A stretch of DNA of 64,000 nucleotides from Augochlora pura (lineage: Eukaryota > Arthropoda > Insecta > Hymenoptera > Halictidae), in contig NC_135773.1 in assembly GCF_028453695.1 (NCBI RefSeq), forward strand, positions 20,956,001 to 21,020,000, read 5' to 3'. The translations under genes were made by a program, and so were the position numbers. Shown here in pieces: positions 37,459 to 50,441 of the stretch. A model generated the notes under the pieces. It ran no database searches. It was given only the letters and a program-made list of their open reading frames with translations, and had not been told where the DNA came from. How positions within the stretch are numbered: position 1 is the first letter of the stretch; each line of letters starts with the position of its first letter.

Positions 37459-37904
37459 CATCTACCTGACAATTGGGAAATTTGGAGCGAGGGTAGCCCT
37501 TCGAACTCCTGGCTCCGTGTGATCGATTAGGTTTCGTTCGGGGAGGGAGCCGCTCCTAAGTATTGTGAAAATGATGGATCTGCTTCAGGTGTCCTTATGT
37601 TCCTGAAACGGTTTCCCTGTACAATGAGAGAAAACATTTTCGAGATTTTTTTTTGACGATCACTTTGACGGTTCATTAACACCACGAGTGGTGCGTGACT
37701 GACAGTATCTTTCTATCAAACTTGAAAATCCATTTCTGTTGCAATCGTTCGAGCGAATGAGTTTTTATTAGGATCTAAGAGGGCTAATTCATATAATGTT
37801 CTTGAATTATATATAGGGTGTATCGAAATTATTGTAACTCCGGGAAATCAGGGGTTATTGAAGCCATTTGGAGGAACCAAATTAGTTTTATATTTATTTA
37901 TTTA

Positions 37905-38062
37905 TATTTAAAAGATTATTAAATAGACAAGTTGTTATACGAGTGACAAGAATCAATTTCGTACGCATAAGAGTGCACGTTGTTGCACAGTATAAAAACA
38001 CTACGAACCAGGAAAATTATATCAAATTTGCAGTCAAAATGGCTTCGTAAGCAAAGGGTTAA
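37905..38062. mobile_element. TTAA-type MITE, subfamily 1, truncated
   Basis: The interior (AATCAATTTCGTACGCATAA, AACCAGGAAAATTATATCAA) and the end ATGGCTTCGTAAGCAAAGGGTTAA-like match inverted subfamily-1 copies. The other end is missing. Confidence 0.6.
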
Positions 38063-39517
38063 AGAAGCTAGATAATTCGACTAGAACCCGGTAAACGTTT
38101 CGACCGTGGTACATTCTCCGATCCATTTTCGGTTTCCGGCTGGAAGTCGTTCGAGCCCATCGCTGGCAGGACGAGCACACTCTCCGCCTCCATAACATTT
38201 CGAGCGGTTTGGGCCGCGCCTCGGAGGCGTATTTTTTCTTGAAGATAAACTCCGGGCCCGCGTGCCATATGTCGGCGATCTTGAAAAGCGTTTTCCGATT
38301 TCTCGGCTCGCGGGACAGATGGCCACGCGCTCCGCTCGTGGATGCTCCGGATCCCGACGAGTTTCCAGCAGCTGATCCACCAGGACCAAGCGATAGCAGC
38401 GTTTATGGTCCTCCAAGTTTGAGCATGTTTATCTGTATTGCCTTGTTTTGATGATCCTTAAGTATTCGAAGGGTTTTTACGAATTCGACTTGAATCATCT
38501 GAGAGTCGCTTGGTTGTGAAGTCGAGAAAATCTGATCGATTTAAGGAAAGTCTCGAGGTGAAGCAATGCTTGCTGCTCGCGTACAGAGTTTAGGACAAAA
38601 ACCAAAAGATATCAGATTTATGCAAATCGTTAAAAATTCTTATTTAAATTCATTTTCCTTTTTCATGTTTCATAACTTCGAACAAGCTTTTGCTGGCCAG
38701 TTTTGAAATCATTTCTCTATTTACAGATTTATTATTACACTAACTATAGCAATTTGTCGTAGAAAAGCAATCATATAGCAATGTAATAGAACATCTTAAT
38801 AAAACAATAATTGAAACTACAACATATAAGGTGTTTTCCAAGATCTAACTGCGAACGAGATTTGGATTTTTAAGGATAAAAATTTGCTTTACCGTTGCTA
38901 AATTTTACAGAATATTTAACATTATTGTCAAATAAAATTACACATATATCTCTATCCATATCATGAAACAATTAGTTCAAGATAGAGCAACAATTTCTCG
39001 ATTCCTCGCCGCAACAAATCGCATTGTACAGTGTCACAATGTACATTATACTATACATTATACTATACATTATATTTTTTTTCTAATCGACGCAACTAAT
39101 CGCGTGGCAATTAAACTAATTACCTAGCAATACAGTCAGATTTCAACGTTCTCCTCGGCAACACCGTGAAATCGAGCGTCCTCTTTTTTTTTGCCTTCCG
39201 AAGCACAATATCTTTTTATTGCACGCGTTTATGGGAGTTTTAGGGCCTGGCTGGTGTTTAAAGCCGGCGGTGCACAGGGCAGAAAGCAGACGGTGTTGTT
39301 CGTTCTAATGATTTTCCGAATCCTCCTTCGGCAAACAATGCTTGTGTTGTTGCCGCTGTAAAATCGACCCGCAGCGAAATCCTCGGGCTTTTTCGCCGAG
39401 GAATCGTGCACCCTTTGTGTTTCGAACTAATTAGAATCTTAATAAAACAGAGGGTTGGGACCTGTTTCCTCGCAGCTTCGACAACGATCATTCGCCGGTG
39501 GATATTTTATGAAAAAA
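38063..39517. other. Intergenic, nothing recognised
   Basis: Includes a short CATTATACTATA repeat near 39042-39073. No exon was recognised. Confidence 0.45.
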
Positions 39518-40020
39518 TAAAGCGATATCTTTTCTTTTTGACAATAGGAAACTCTGAGTAATATTTATAATAACATGCATGAATTATAATACAACTTATT
39601 TATTTTTATCACTTTATATATTTTACATTCTCGTCTTCGTTTGCTTAAACTAAACTTATATGGCAAAGGAAATTAATTAATTATTAACAAAAGTCATTGG
39701 TACTCGTGTGCATTGGTCTCAAACACAATTGCTTTTTAATTGTATGAGAGAGTAGATGAAAAGGCGATATTCTTCCTATTTAACAATAGAAAACTCTGAG
39801 TAATATTTCTAACAACTCGCATGAATTATAATAGAACTATAAATGAAAGAACAACATAGAAATATATAAAATCGATATTCTTCTTCTTTATATTTTACAT
39901 TTTCGTCATCGTTTCCATAAACGAAACTTATTCAGCAGAGTAAATTAATTACTTATGGATAATATTTATAAACGTTATCGGCACTCGTACGAACCGGTCT
40001 AAAACACAATCGCTTTTAAA
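39518..40020 (+). repeat. Diverged tandem duplication, about 240-bp period
   Basis: Two copies (about 39518-39756 and 39757-40020) share AAACTCTGAGTAATATTT, CATGAATTATAATA, TATATTTTACATT, ACTCGT and AACACAAT in the same order. Confidence 0.75.
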
Positions 40021-41150
40021 TCGTCTAAAAATGAGCCGCGTTCTCTACGCTCTTTTTTTCTCTCCCAGTTTCTCAAGAGCTGTTCGCGAGCAATTACTTC
40101 TGTCGCACAAACCCGACGACAGAGAAACGGCAATTAATTAGTCAACGCTCCAGCGAATGCGCTGTTTTACCGCGCAAGTCCTCGGTCGAATCGTAAAATT
40201 CTTCCGAGCCCGGGGACCACTAGGCCTGGGAAAAAAAAGACAAAGGCCTAACGAGTGAACGTTTATTATAAATCATAAAGATAATTATGTTAAGAGTCGC
40301 TAAACCGGCTCATTAGGTCGCGAAATATCTTGTCGCGTCGTTTTTTTTCCACCCCGTTCTACCCCACCCTCCCTAACACACACATACACACACACCGCCG
40401 GTAAAAAAGATCCCCAAGGCTATCTAGTCCGAGGGCCGAAGGGAAGGCCCCGACATAGAAAACAATTTAGACGGTGGTTCCGTGAGTCCGCCGGCTTAAT
40501 TAGTTCCACCGAGGAGATTACCAATCAACAATCTGGGAATTACGACGCGACGCCGCGATTCCTAAATTACCCCTCGATCCGGGCTATTTAAGGGAGAACT
40601 CTGAACCAAGAGCGTTTCTTTCCTTCGTAATTAGACTATGGATCTTGACACGACATCAAAATTGCCAAAGTTATTTACCAAGGCTTTAAATTCAATGAAA
40701 ATGTACATTTTTCTTCGATAATCGTATAATGCCGAAAATTATGGTACAGAATTTTTATATTTTTCTATCATGATCATAATTTTTTATTTGACTAATTATT
40801 GTCATGAGAGCATAAAATCTAGTATGTCGTATAGTAAAATCTGAATTTTTTAAATATTTAATTACGAATAATATTGCTTGTAAAAATACAGAACAATGAT
40901 TTTCTCGTTGATTTGAACCAGAAGTAATTTTTACCAATATTCTTTTTGTATGACGTACGATACAGTATAAATTTCTATATATCTGGTAGATCGTAAAAGT
41001 TGTATGCAAAGTTTATTTTTTCATATACATTATGGTATGTTAGAAATTGCTATTTTTCCCGAAAACATCTACCAAGACTAAAGTGAAACGAAGGAACTGT
41101 CAATGTTTGTTAATATTTTTGTTCTTGTCTTACATATCTGAATTACAGAT
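40021..41150. other. Intergenic, nothing recognised
   Basis: Contains a short CACACA run near 40376-40395. No exon was recognised. Confidence 0.45.
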
Positions 41151-41154
41151 AATT

Positions 41155-41325
41155 GAAACAAAATTATTTAAGTAAAATAAAATTATTTAATTAAAATGAA
41201 AGTATTCAATTAAAAAAAGATTATTTAGTTAAAACAAGATTATTCAATGAAAATAAGATTATTCAAATAAAACAAAATTATTGAAGTAAAACAAAATTAT
41301 TCAAGTAAAGATCAATTAAGATACA
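41155..41325 (+). repeat. AT-rich minisatellite, AAAACAAAATTATTCAAGT units
   Basis: About nine imperfect copies of a 17-20-bp unit with AAATTATTNAA cores. Confidence 0.7.
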
Positions 41326-42093
41326 ACAAAACTATTTCACTCGACAGCAAAAATTACGTTGAACCATTTTTAATAGTGCAGTGCACACATACATCACAAT
41401 CATTTCATTGCACACTGATTTCAATTTATGAATATCTACAAAATAGTCCAATATCCGAAGAAGAACTAAAAATTCGCTAAAAAAAAAATGTCAAACGCTT
41501 AGGTTCCTTAGGTTCGCCTAACTGGGACACCATAGGTGTCAACGGACGTCCTTTGAGCGTAAAAGGGGGATTACACGCGCGTCCGATTCAATTAAGATTA
41601 TAAACGTTCCTCCGCGAACTGATCCCCGAAACGTGTTCGCGACTTTCTGACGATTCCAGGCCGGACTTAAATCAATCCCGGGGTCCTCTGGTCTCGTAGG
41701 TACGAGGCGGTCACCTTAATCAGGATTAAACGTTATCCGGGAGTGTCGCGGGGCATCGCAGCGTCGCCGTGAACAAACCGAAGAGCCGCGGTTCCGCCGT
41801 CCATGCCTCGCTGACTTCTTCACGGATTACCTCTTGGATAAGCGGTGCCCCGGCCGTTTCGAAAGCGAGGCCGGGAACGATTTTCTAGATAATCGAGCAA
41901 GTTATTTGCTCTGGGATGACGCGCCCCGGCCGAACAAAATATTTGCAGTGACGGAGTCGACGAGATTCTCTTTAAATATTAGCCGCCGTGATTCGTGGCC
42001 GCTCGTGTCACCTAATCCTAGCCAGAAGTATTCCGAGATAGGCAAACGATCGACGTTATGAATATTTTTTGGGGTCACTGACTACTATACTTT
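41326..42093. other. Intergenic, nothing recognised
   Basis: No exon or element recognised. GC-rich between about 41570 and 42010. Confidence 0.45.
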
Positions 42094-42310
42094 TTGAAAA
42101 ATAAGTTAACTATTATATATTATATATATTATATTTATTATTATACTTACTATATTTATTATGTATATTTTATTTACTATATTTATTATATTTATTATTA
42201 TTATACTTACTATATTTATTATTTATATTATACTTACTATATTTATTATGTATATTGTATTTACCATATTTATTATATATGTTATATTTACTATATATAT
42301 AATACATTAT
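42094..42310. repeat. TTATATTTACTATATTTATT microsatellite/minisatellite
   Basis: Interrupted repeat of TATATTTATTATACTTAC-like words. Its long translation of Tyr and Ile is an artefact of the repeat. Confidence 0.85.
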
Positions 42311-43577
42311 AGTTAAGAAATTAACTGTTACATTAGTTATAAATGGAATTATAAAGACACATTATTCGCTAACGCTTTAAGGGAACTCATTTCTTCCCTT
42401 TTTTCATCTTTTCTTATACTTCTCCGCGATGGTTCACTGTTTAATGATTTTCTAAAGAAAATATGTACTTTTTTCAATTTTTCCAATAATTCTGAGTAAT
42501 AATATCTTATGGTTTCTGATTGAATACTCGAATAATATTAGACTTATCGGATAGTTCTGTCTGCGAAGTGAAAGAATATGATCCATTTTCATTGTACATT
42601 TAATAATATTTATTAGGCAATTTAATTTCGTTACTTGAGAACTCTAGCCTGAAAAATATATGTCTCGAATGAGTATATGCATACTTGTTAAAGCTCTATA
42701 TAACGTTATCGTATAACATATAACATAAAATACATGTTACATATAAAACATATAACATATCAAATCCTAGCCTTTAGATTCTTCTATAAAAAAATTCTCA
42801 AAGTACCTGGCCAACTATAATTTAATTTTTATAATTGAATTTCGTCCCCAAATCCAATTATTAGATTCAGATACTATTTGACCATTTCGTACTAGAGCGC
42901 GCCCGTTTCACGGACAGACGATATCATTAAGATCGCACTAAACGCGATCGCGATTACCAACCAGGAATCCTCTCTTTTTTCTCGGCTGCCGTGGAACCAT
43001 AGACCGTAGAGAGGACACCGTAAACGGTTATCTGAAGGCGAAGGGGACGCTACACGACCGGCCTGAAGTATACCGCGTGCCCCCTCATTTTTTCGAACAA
43101 TTCAAAGGTCCGCTCTGTCTACCTGCGCGACCTGGCCCATCGGTCCAACGAGACCGTCCCTTCTCGCCTCCCTGCTTCTCTCTCCTCCCCCCTCGCCATC
43201 GTCTACCATTTTTGTCTTGCCCCGGTCCCCGCTTTCATCCCTTCTCCCTCTCGCGGCGGATCCTTTTTTTTTCTCTCCGTGAGACGTGATCACGATCGAG
43301 CTTCGAACGCGTAATAGATTTAACAGTTTCCGTCGACCCTCGTTGGCGAGATCGGTTTAAGGGGTGAAATCCCTTAGAATCGCACGCACGCACACACACG
43401 CGCGATCAGGGGTGGTGCTGTGGCACCCTACGCGCTCGTTAGGCTTTCTTCTTGCGCGAAAGGCTTTCGAAGAAAGAAGTTCTCGCGGTTGGTCGAGCTT
43501 CTGTTATTTTGTTACGCCATTATACCGTCTAGGCGACCTGGCTGTCCGCTGTCTCCCATGGAAACCAGGGCTAGGGT
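42311..43577. other. Intergenic, nothing recognised
   Basis: Mostly AT-rich, then GC/pyrimidine-rich from about 42890. No exon was recognised. Confidence 0.45.
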
Positions 43578-44101
43578 TTAACCCCTTGTACTGCGATTCC
43601 TTTCGCGCTGCGTTGATTAGCACTTATTTGTCCTTAATATTTTTAATAATACCGCCAGGCGGTTTTTGTTTCTTTTATTGCCTTTATATATTTTCGTTTC
43701 TAGACTTTGACAACAGAAATATATATTTTTATGTATATATAGAAGAAATTAATAATATTCATATTAAATATGAACATTATTAATTTCTTCTATATCTATA
43801 TCTATATCTAATATTATTAATTACATGTATCTTGCGATTTAATCTCGCAATCATTTGTAGTTCATTTGTTGTAGTCGTTTATAATGATTATAATTTCTCT
43901 GACTCGTAGCATTTCCAATCTGTGTAACAAAGTACATTCTATTTATATAAAATCGAGTCTCATGATTCATACAGCAGTTACATTTTTAACAACCTTTTAG
44001 ATATCAGCTTTGGTGATATCTACAATATAAAAATAATTATAGAACGTGGTATAACACTTTTAATGGCGTTTCAGAGTCGCCATGCGAGTGCAAAGGGTTA
44101 A
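43578..44101. mobile_element. Two abutting or nested TTAA-type MITEs (subfamilies 2 and 1)
   Basis: The left part starts TTAACCCCTTGTACTGCG and contains the palindrome ACCGCCAGGCGGT plus subfamily-2 interior. The right part, from about 43870, has subfamily-1 interior and ends CGAGTGCAAAGGGTTAA with the GGCGTTTCAGAGTCGCC stem. The inner ends are missing, so one element probably truncated or interrupted the other. Confidence 0.72.
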
Positions 44102-45105
44102 ATAACTTTTCCTTGTAAAAGTTAGCAGTTTCGTTCAGGTCGGAAGGGGAACGAAAGAGACCGGTACGAAGAAAGTTCCGCGACAACGCGCCCGGCCCCG
44201 TATAATTAAATGAAGAGAGCCCCCCCGGAAAAGCCACTTCGGGCAGCTTCGAACACGTGTCCAAGAAGTTCGGGAAGCTGGCGTAAGAGGATTGCGAGCT
44301 TAGCAGGGTGCCGGGTGGTAAGAAGAACAAGCCGTCTTTCCGAGAACGTCGCGTTTCCGTCGTCTTATCTGGCCGATGTGTACGGGGTACGCTCGAACCC
44401 ATGAATGCCGAGTGGTTCGCGCGCCAGTTACGATTTACCGGACGAAAAACGCGGGTGGGTCGGTCTCTGCTGCTATGCGCGCACTTGGTGTGTGCATCGT
44501 GAAACTCGGCACGTCTCGCAATAATGGATGCAAGGTTAGGCCCGCGACAGCATCCTAGTAGAACACGGCCGACGAATAATAAGGCGAAAGGGGGGGAAGA
44601 CGTTCTTCGTGGAAATTCCTTATCTCGGGGACGTTCATCTTCCGACCGGTGGCGGTGCCGGCGAAGAGACAAGGACACTTAATATCTCCGGACAACACGT
44701 TATTCGAATATTAATACCGGGGCTACCTTCGCCGGTCAAAACACCCTGGTGACAATCGATCGTCGCCTCGGGGGGAGAACGGTGGAACGAGAAAAATCGT
44801 TGCGCCGACGCCGACGTAAGAGGACACTTCCTGATCCTCGGCCGGCGATAATTCTTTCCCGACATCGACGCTTCGGTCGGACACAGAACGGGGACGTGTT
44901 CGAGTTACAGGGTTTGTTTCGTCGCGCCGCCCTATACGTCGCCGTTTTATTTTGAGTTGAAAACTTGAGATGTTTCGGTACACGGCGTCGCTGCATCCGG
45001 TGGGCCCGCGGAACAATTAACTCGCGGTGTCTCGCGCGATCTGCTCGGAACGAGTCTCTGACAGAGAGTGGATCTTATTATCTTTCGCAGAAGTTGTTGA
45101 AACAA
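44102..45105. other. GC-rich intergenic block, nothing recognised
   Basis: A 213-codon minus-strand open frame crosses this block and the MITE to its left, so it is very unlikely to be a gene. No family match was recognised. Confidence 0.45.
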
Positions 45106-45182
45106 ACATCTGTCGTTTTAATTTTATTATTCATTTTAATTTCATTACTCATTTTAATTTCGTTATTCATTTTAATTTCCTT
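45106..45182 (+). repeat. 21-bp tandem repeat, CATTTTAATTTCRTTAYT
   Basis: Four copies of TTCATTTTAATTTCATTACT-like units. Confidence 0.75.
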
Positions 45183-48036
45183 AATGTATTATGCGTGGCA
45201 GTGGTAATGATCTCATTTTTAGGAATTTAACGTTTTTAAATTTTGTTATATATTCGAATAGAACCGTCTTTGGAATCCTAGAAATCGTCGTGGTCAAAAT
45301 CTTAGTTAGTTTGAAAAATATTAAATGCCTTTCAACAAGTGCATTTTTCATTTTAATTTATGGTATTTCTGAGAAATTTAATCTACCATGACCTATATAT
45401 TATTTATAATATGAATATAAATCTTATGATCTGAATAGAATTAATAAAATACGAATATAGTGTAATAACATAAAAGTAATATAAAAAGTATTAAACTTGA
45501 AGAAAATAAAATTAAAATTATTTAAAATTTCAAATAAATTTGAAGAAAAATGTAATCATCCCCAAGCGTTCATAACAACTTTTTATCAATGTTCATCTCT
45601 ATTTTTAAGATCAAAAATATTAAAAAGTATACTGCTGCTTTACCAAATTAACAAACTATTCCGCAAATAGTGTATCATTTCGTATAACATAAAGAATCGG
45701 AAGTTCAGTCTACCGTTTCCCGAAATTCTCCAAATTTCCAGGTAACCCTAATCGTCCGGTACCGCGCCATCTGCGCCGTAGCCTATTACATCGTTAAACC
45801 GTAATTGGATTTGCTCGTTTCCCTTTACTCAGGACCCGGGAGAAGCGATTCAAGGAAAAGATTGCATGCCTCTATCTTATTTGCGGCGACAAAATAGCTG
45901 AACGTTCGATCTCTCGCGAACCATTCCAGAGCCCCGCTTTCCTACGGTCGCCCGGAGCGATTCGCCCCGAAATCCACGGGACCGTGGCACGGTTTTTTCT
46001 CGGCCACGATGAAAAGGTGAAGTCATGCACCTCGGTCCCTCGGTGGGCCGGGCATCTGCGTCAAAGAACTCATTGGCCCGGCAAAGGGCTTTTTAAGCAC
46101 GCCCGCCGCTTTAATGTTGATTTTTTGACTTAACGCGACCGTGTCCGCTCCGCTACCGTTCTCCGTGTTGCATCCTCTTTTGCGCGCGCGCGCGCGGAAT
46201 TCTGGCCAGCTGCACACGTGTGTCAACATCCTGGGCCGGTTAATGCGCAATGCACACAATAAATTATTTATAAACAGGACCACGGTATTCGCGTCGAGGC
46301 GGTGCCTTCGGGTTTATTGCGGATCGGATCGTGTCAGCCTGCTAGAGCGATTTGTTTGCTCGAGTCCACTGAAAATGTCTGTAAAATGGATGATGAAATA
46401 TAATAAATTTAATTTATAAAATAAATTACCGACGACGTTGTGATCATTATAGAGGGTTAGATACATCCTATTAACATCATTTTAATTAACAGTACACGAC
46501 ATAACCTCTCATATACTAATTAAGTATTATACTATGTTATTTATAGTGCTTTATTCTAAATGGGACACCTTGTATAGAGACAATTATCATATCCCTCCCC
46601 CAAAAAATCGATTAATCATCACTAGACTGTCTATGAGAAATAAACATCATCTTCGACAATTATACAAGACAGTAGCCAATTAAAAGTCTCTATTTTTCTT
46701 TAACAATCTTAACAAATTCGTGCATTAACGTCATTAGGTCATCTCACTGTTCTACATACTTGCATATTTCTTCTATCCATTTTCGTTATAAATCTATAAA
46801 AGCCGTCAGAATTATCTAGCCATCAGAATTCTGGTCATCAGAATTTCAATAAAGCAGATCCTATTTAAAGCAATTAAATTGGTCAATTAAATTGATAATT
46901 TTATTAATATTATTTTATTTCTTTTAGATTTACTTATTCGTTGAATTTATTTCCTCACGTTCAACATGGAGAAATAAATTATTATATAAAGGTTAAGGGA
47001 GTAAAATTTCTTGATTATTTAGTTTCATTAATGCATCGAATTCCATTAAATTTTATGTTTCTAAAAATAATATTCTTTTATTTAAATAGTTTATAATATG
47101 AAACATTGAATCGTGGTCCTATTTACCAAGAATTCCAGTGACCCGCGAATATCGCAGCCGCCGACGAAACTGCAGATATTCAAGAAGAGGAATCATCGGA
47201 CCACCGGCTACATTTGCCGCCGCCATCTTCGACGCTATCAAGAGCGTAGTACCCCGAAGACAGTCGAATCATTGGCGACGGTGTTCGGGCCCGGCACGGC
47301 CGCCCCCGAGTCCCATCAAGGACGGGGCAAAAAGTCACCGCCTCGTCTAACCCATTATTTTAAGGTGATTACGCGCCGACGATAATTACACGTCGGTGGA
47401 TGCAGCTCTCTAGTTGCAACGTAAGGACACAAGGGTTTTTCTGAAGCGATCTGCCTCGAGAGAGCGTGGCATCGTCTCGGCACGGGAGAGGCACTTCGCG
47501 GGGCTCTCGAAGAACTCGAGGGCCCCGTTCAGCCCCCGTTCCGTTTCGTAAGAGTCGAGCAGAGGTTGCAAGTCATTTGGTCGAGCACCCACTGTGATTT
47601 GTCAGGCTCCGCGCGATGCGATAATGCGCCCTGACGGCTGCTGAATCCACGGGAACCGGCGACGCACGGTTGTCTTCATCAACGGGAACGACAGCTACCG
47701 CTCTCCCGCGTCACGGAGACTTCGATGCGTGGCAGAGGGACTGTGCGGTAGGCCGTACTTACGAGCTATCGTCGGAAGATGAAGTTCGCACAGTCCGCGA
47801 TAACTCTCGAGTGACCGTTCTGCTTTGACGTGGCAGAACTTATGCTTCTTTAACGAGACAGAGATGTTAGAATATTCGCTGGTATTAAATGTTGCGTGTC
47901 TTCTTATTTCTTCGAAAAATTCTTGGATAATTTTATAGCGTTCCTCCGGTGGCAGAAAACAACTGCTTTTACACATTTGGGAAGTCTTTAAGACGTTATG
48001 TACTGACCGGATTACTAACAGGTGTCGGACTTGTAT
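45183..48036. other. Intergenic, nothing firmly recognised
   Basis: AT-rich with a GC-rich island near 45740-46350 and another near 47110-47990. A CG run sits at 46179-46196. The second island has short minus-strand open frames that I could not assign. They may be parts of an unrecognised transcript. Confidence 0.4.
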
Positions 48037-48132
48037 GTAATTGTATAATATTAATTTTCCAAATTATATAATATTAATTTTCCAAATTATATAATATTAA
48101 TTTTCCAAATTATATAATATTAATTTCCAATT
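48037..48132 (+). repeat. 23-bp tandem repeat, four copies
   Basis: Four near-identical copies of a unit containing ATATAATATTAATTTTCCAA. Confidence 0.85.
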
Positions 48133-49540
48133 CGGAAGTTAAGGGTTCCTCGAGTCATTTGAAGCAACTTTTTTTGTTTTAATAAAACAGATTTTCTGTT
48201 TTAATAATTATTATTAGTGTAAAATTATATATGAGTCTAGTGTAAATAGATTAAATTGCAAAAATGTTAAATTGAGTGCTGACAAAAGAGCATTTGCGTT
48301 TTTCTATTCTCAAGAAATGTGCCAATATATTTGCAATTTATTTTTTAAAGAAACCAATGGTTTTGTGTATACTAGGACGATCATACTAAATTGTAAGTAA
48401 TTTCTGTTTTAGTATATTAATCTATTTGTCTACGACACGGGAGTTAGATAATGTGATAAATTAATTTTGTAATCTTGTTCTAGTATTTATTATTTCTAGA
48501 GTACCAATTATTTAGAAACTGAACATGACAGAAATAATAATTACATAGAAGATAAGAATCTTAAGATAAGATAAAATTACAAGATAAGAGGCAGGAGTTT
48601 TAATGAAGATCTTCTTTAAGTAGAAGAGAATACAATTTGTTCGAATTTGTTAAAAGCTGAATTCCGTTCGAATTTATTTACAGTATATTTATCACTATAT
48701 ATCATCTCTCTGTTAAAGAGTATGAATCTTACAGCATAATCTTACAGCATAAATGCATAAATGCTGCCTCTATAGTAAACTTCGTATGAAATATTATTTT
48801 ATGTTTCCACGTGTCCCAACCAAAATAATAACAAAACTATTTTCTATCGACTCTATCTACTTCTATATTACAATTGCAAAACGTATTTAGAAAGCTATCG
48901 TTGCGCAAACTTTTCGCACAGTCTAACAATATATAAAAACGTAGGACAATGCGTATTACTTCGCCAAAGTAACTGGAACCGTATTACAATCTAGAAACGC
49001 CAACAATTTATTTACACGATCTTCCAACCAACATTCATCATTCATTATCATCATATCTATTCGAAGGTAGTTACATTACAAACTATAACGGTTCGCGTCG
49101 ACAAAACTGAGTAAAATAAAAGTGATTTAATTTTGTAAATTACTGTCACAATGATCCATTATGTAATTATGCACTTAATAGAATGCGCATAATTACTTTA
49201 TGACAAGTCTTCCAGGATTTCCTAATCAGTTCTTAGGTGTAACAAGATACCAGAATATTGTTCTCTTACAAATACAATTGCTCTCTGTACACTGTACACT
49301 CTGGTACACTGTTCCCAACGCGTTAAATATGTACATTAAATATATCCAGAGTAAAAAAAGGACACATTTACAAATGGACAAAATTTTTGGCTTAGATTGA
49401 TGTTCGTGATAAGATAATTACTTTTATCGATCATTCTCGTTTTTTTTTTAATTTGACCAAATATTAATTTACTACAATCTTCTCAGATTTTACCACTTTA
49501 TTTAAATTAATAATATTCATATTTTATAGTTCTTCTATGA
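48133..49540. other. AT-rich intergenic, nothing recognised
   Basis: No exon or element recognised. Confidence 0.45.
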
Positions 49541-49544
49541 AATC

Positions 49545-49585
49545 TTTATCACGAGTGTGACTCGTTACTATAGTGCAAGAAGTTA
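49545..49585. mobile_element. Solo right end of TTAA-type MITE, subfamily 2
   Basis: ACGAGTGTGACTCGT followed by ATAGTGCAAGAAGTTAA matches the right end of the 1859-2108 element, including its subterminal palindrome. It abuts the next MITE. Confidence 0.6.
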
Positions 49586-49588
49586 ATA

Positions 49589-49839
49589 TTAACCCTTTGC
49601 AAACGAGTAGCGACTCTGAGGCGCCATTGAAATTATTACACCACGTTCTAAAATTATTTTTACAGATATCACCAAACCTTAAATTTAAAGAAAGTTGTTG
49701 AAAATGTAACTGGTGTATGAATTATAAGTTTCGATTTCGTATGCATAAAATGCACTTTGTTATGCAGTACGAATATGCTGTGAGTCAGAAAAATTATTTT
49801 ATATTTGATGTCGAGACGGCTTCGATTGCAAAGGGTTAA
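49589..49839. mobile_element. TTAA-type MITE, subfamily 1, inverted
   Basis: Begins TTAACCCTTTGCAAACGAGT with the stem GCGACTCTGAGGCGCC, and ends TTCGATTGCAAAGGGTTAA. The interior is the reverse complement of other subfamily-1 copies. Confidence 0.85.
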
Positions 49840-49924
49840 TGTAAGGCTTTTCTCACAAGATATCCAGCGTAATATTGCGACGTCCGAAGTATTAGGTTGG
49901 AAAAACATGACTTCTAAGGAATTT

Positions 49925-50193
49925 ATTAGATTGGAAACTATGAAACGGGCGTTTTTGTTAGGCCTAAGTACAGCTGCGGCGCCCGTTTCATAGTTTCCAA
50001 CTTAATACTTCAATTATATTAGGCTGGAAACTATGAAACGGGCGTTCTTGTCTAGCCTATGTTCAGCTGCGGCGCCCGTTTCATAGTTTCCAACTTAATA
50101 CTTCAATTATATTAGGTTGGAAACTATGAAACGGGCGTTCTTGTTTAGTCTAAGTTAAGCCGCGGCGCCCGTTTCATAGTTTCCAACCTAATA
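49925..50193 (+). mobile_element. Tandem array of three mariner-TIR-like hairpins
   Basis: Three units (about 49926-50006, 50019-50100 and 50112-50193) repeat with a 93-bp period. Each has a left arm GGAAACTATGAAACGGGCG and an exactly complementary right arm, separated by a loop of about 28 nt. A shared 11-nt spacer (CTTCAATTATA) joins the units. Outer sequence TTAGGTTGG/CCAACCTAA resembles mariner terminal repeats. A degraded half-copy precedes the array at about 49891. The same unit appears twice at 60763-60937. Confidence 0.88.
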
Positions 50194-50441
50194 CAAGCGA
50201 ATCAAATTATTTATTTTAATGATCGAAACATTTCTAAGCGTTTATAAGGTGCCACAGTAGCCAAGGGGTTAATTTCTCTTTTATAACGTTATTATAATCT
50301 ACTGAACAGATTGGAATGTGAAATTGCCAAAATGTGCCTATTTGCAGCTGTGTCCTTTAGGATCGTCTCGATTTTATAAAAGATCGATCATCCTCGATCT
50401 CTAGCCAAACGTAACCTTGCGACGTCCAAAGTCTAAGCGAA

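Noticed and set aside
42094..42312. Plus-strand open frame of Tyr and Ile
   Set aside because: Artefact of the TATATTTATTATACTTAC-type repeat.
44037..44678. Minus-strand open frame of 213 codons
   Set aside because: It starts in GC-rich sequence and ends inside a TTAA-type MITE, with no recognisable domain.
47410..47976. Two short minus-strand open frames that look moderately protein-like
   Set aside because: No family was recognised and no confident splice sites connect them. They could be exons of an unrecognised gene but cannot be supported.
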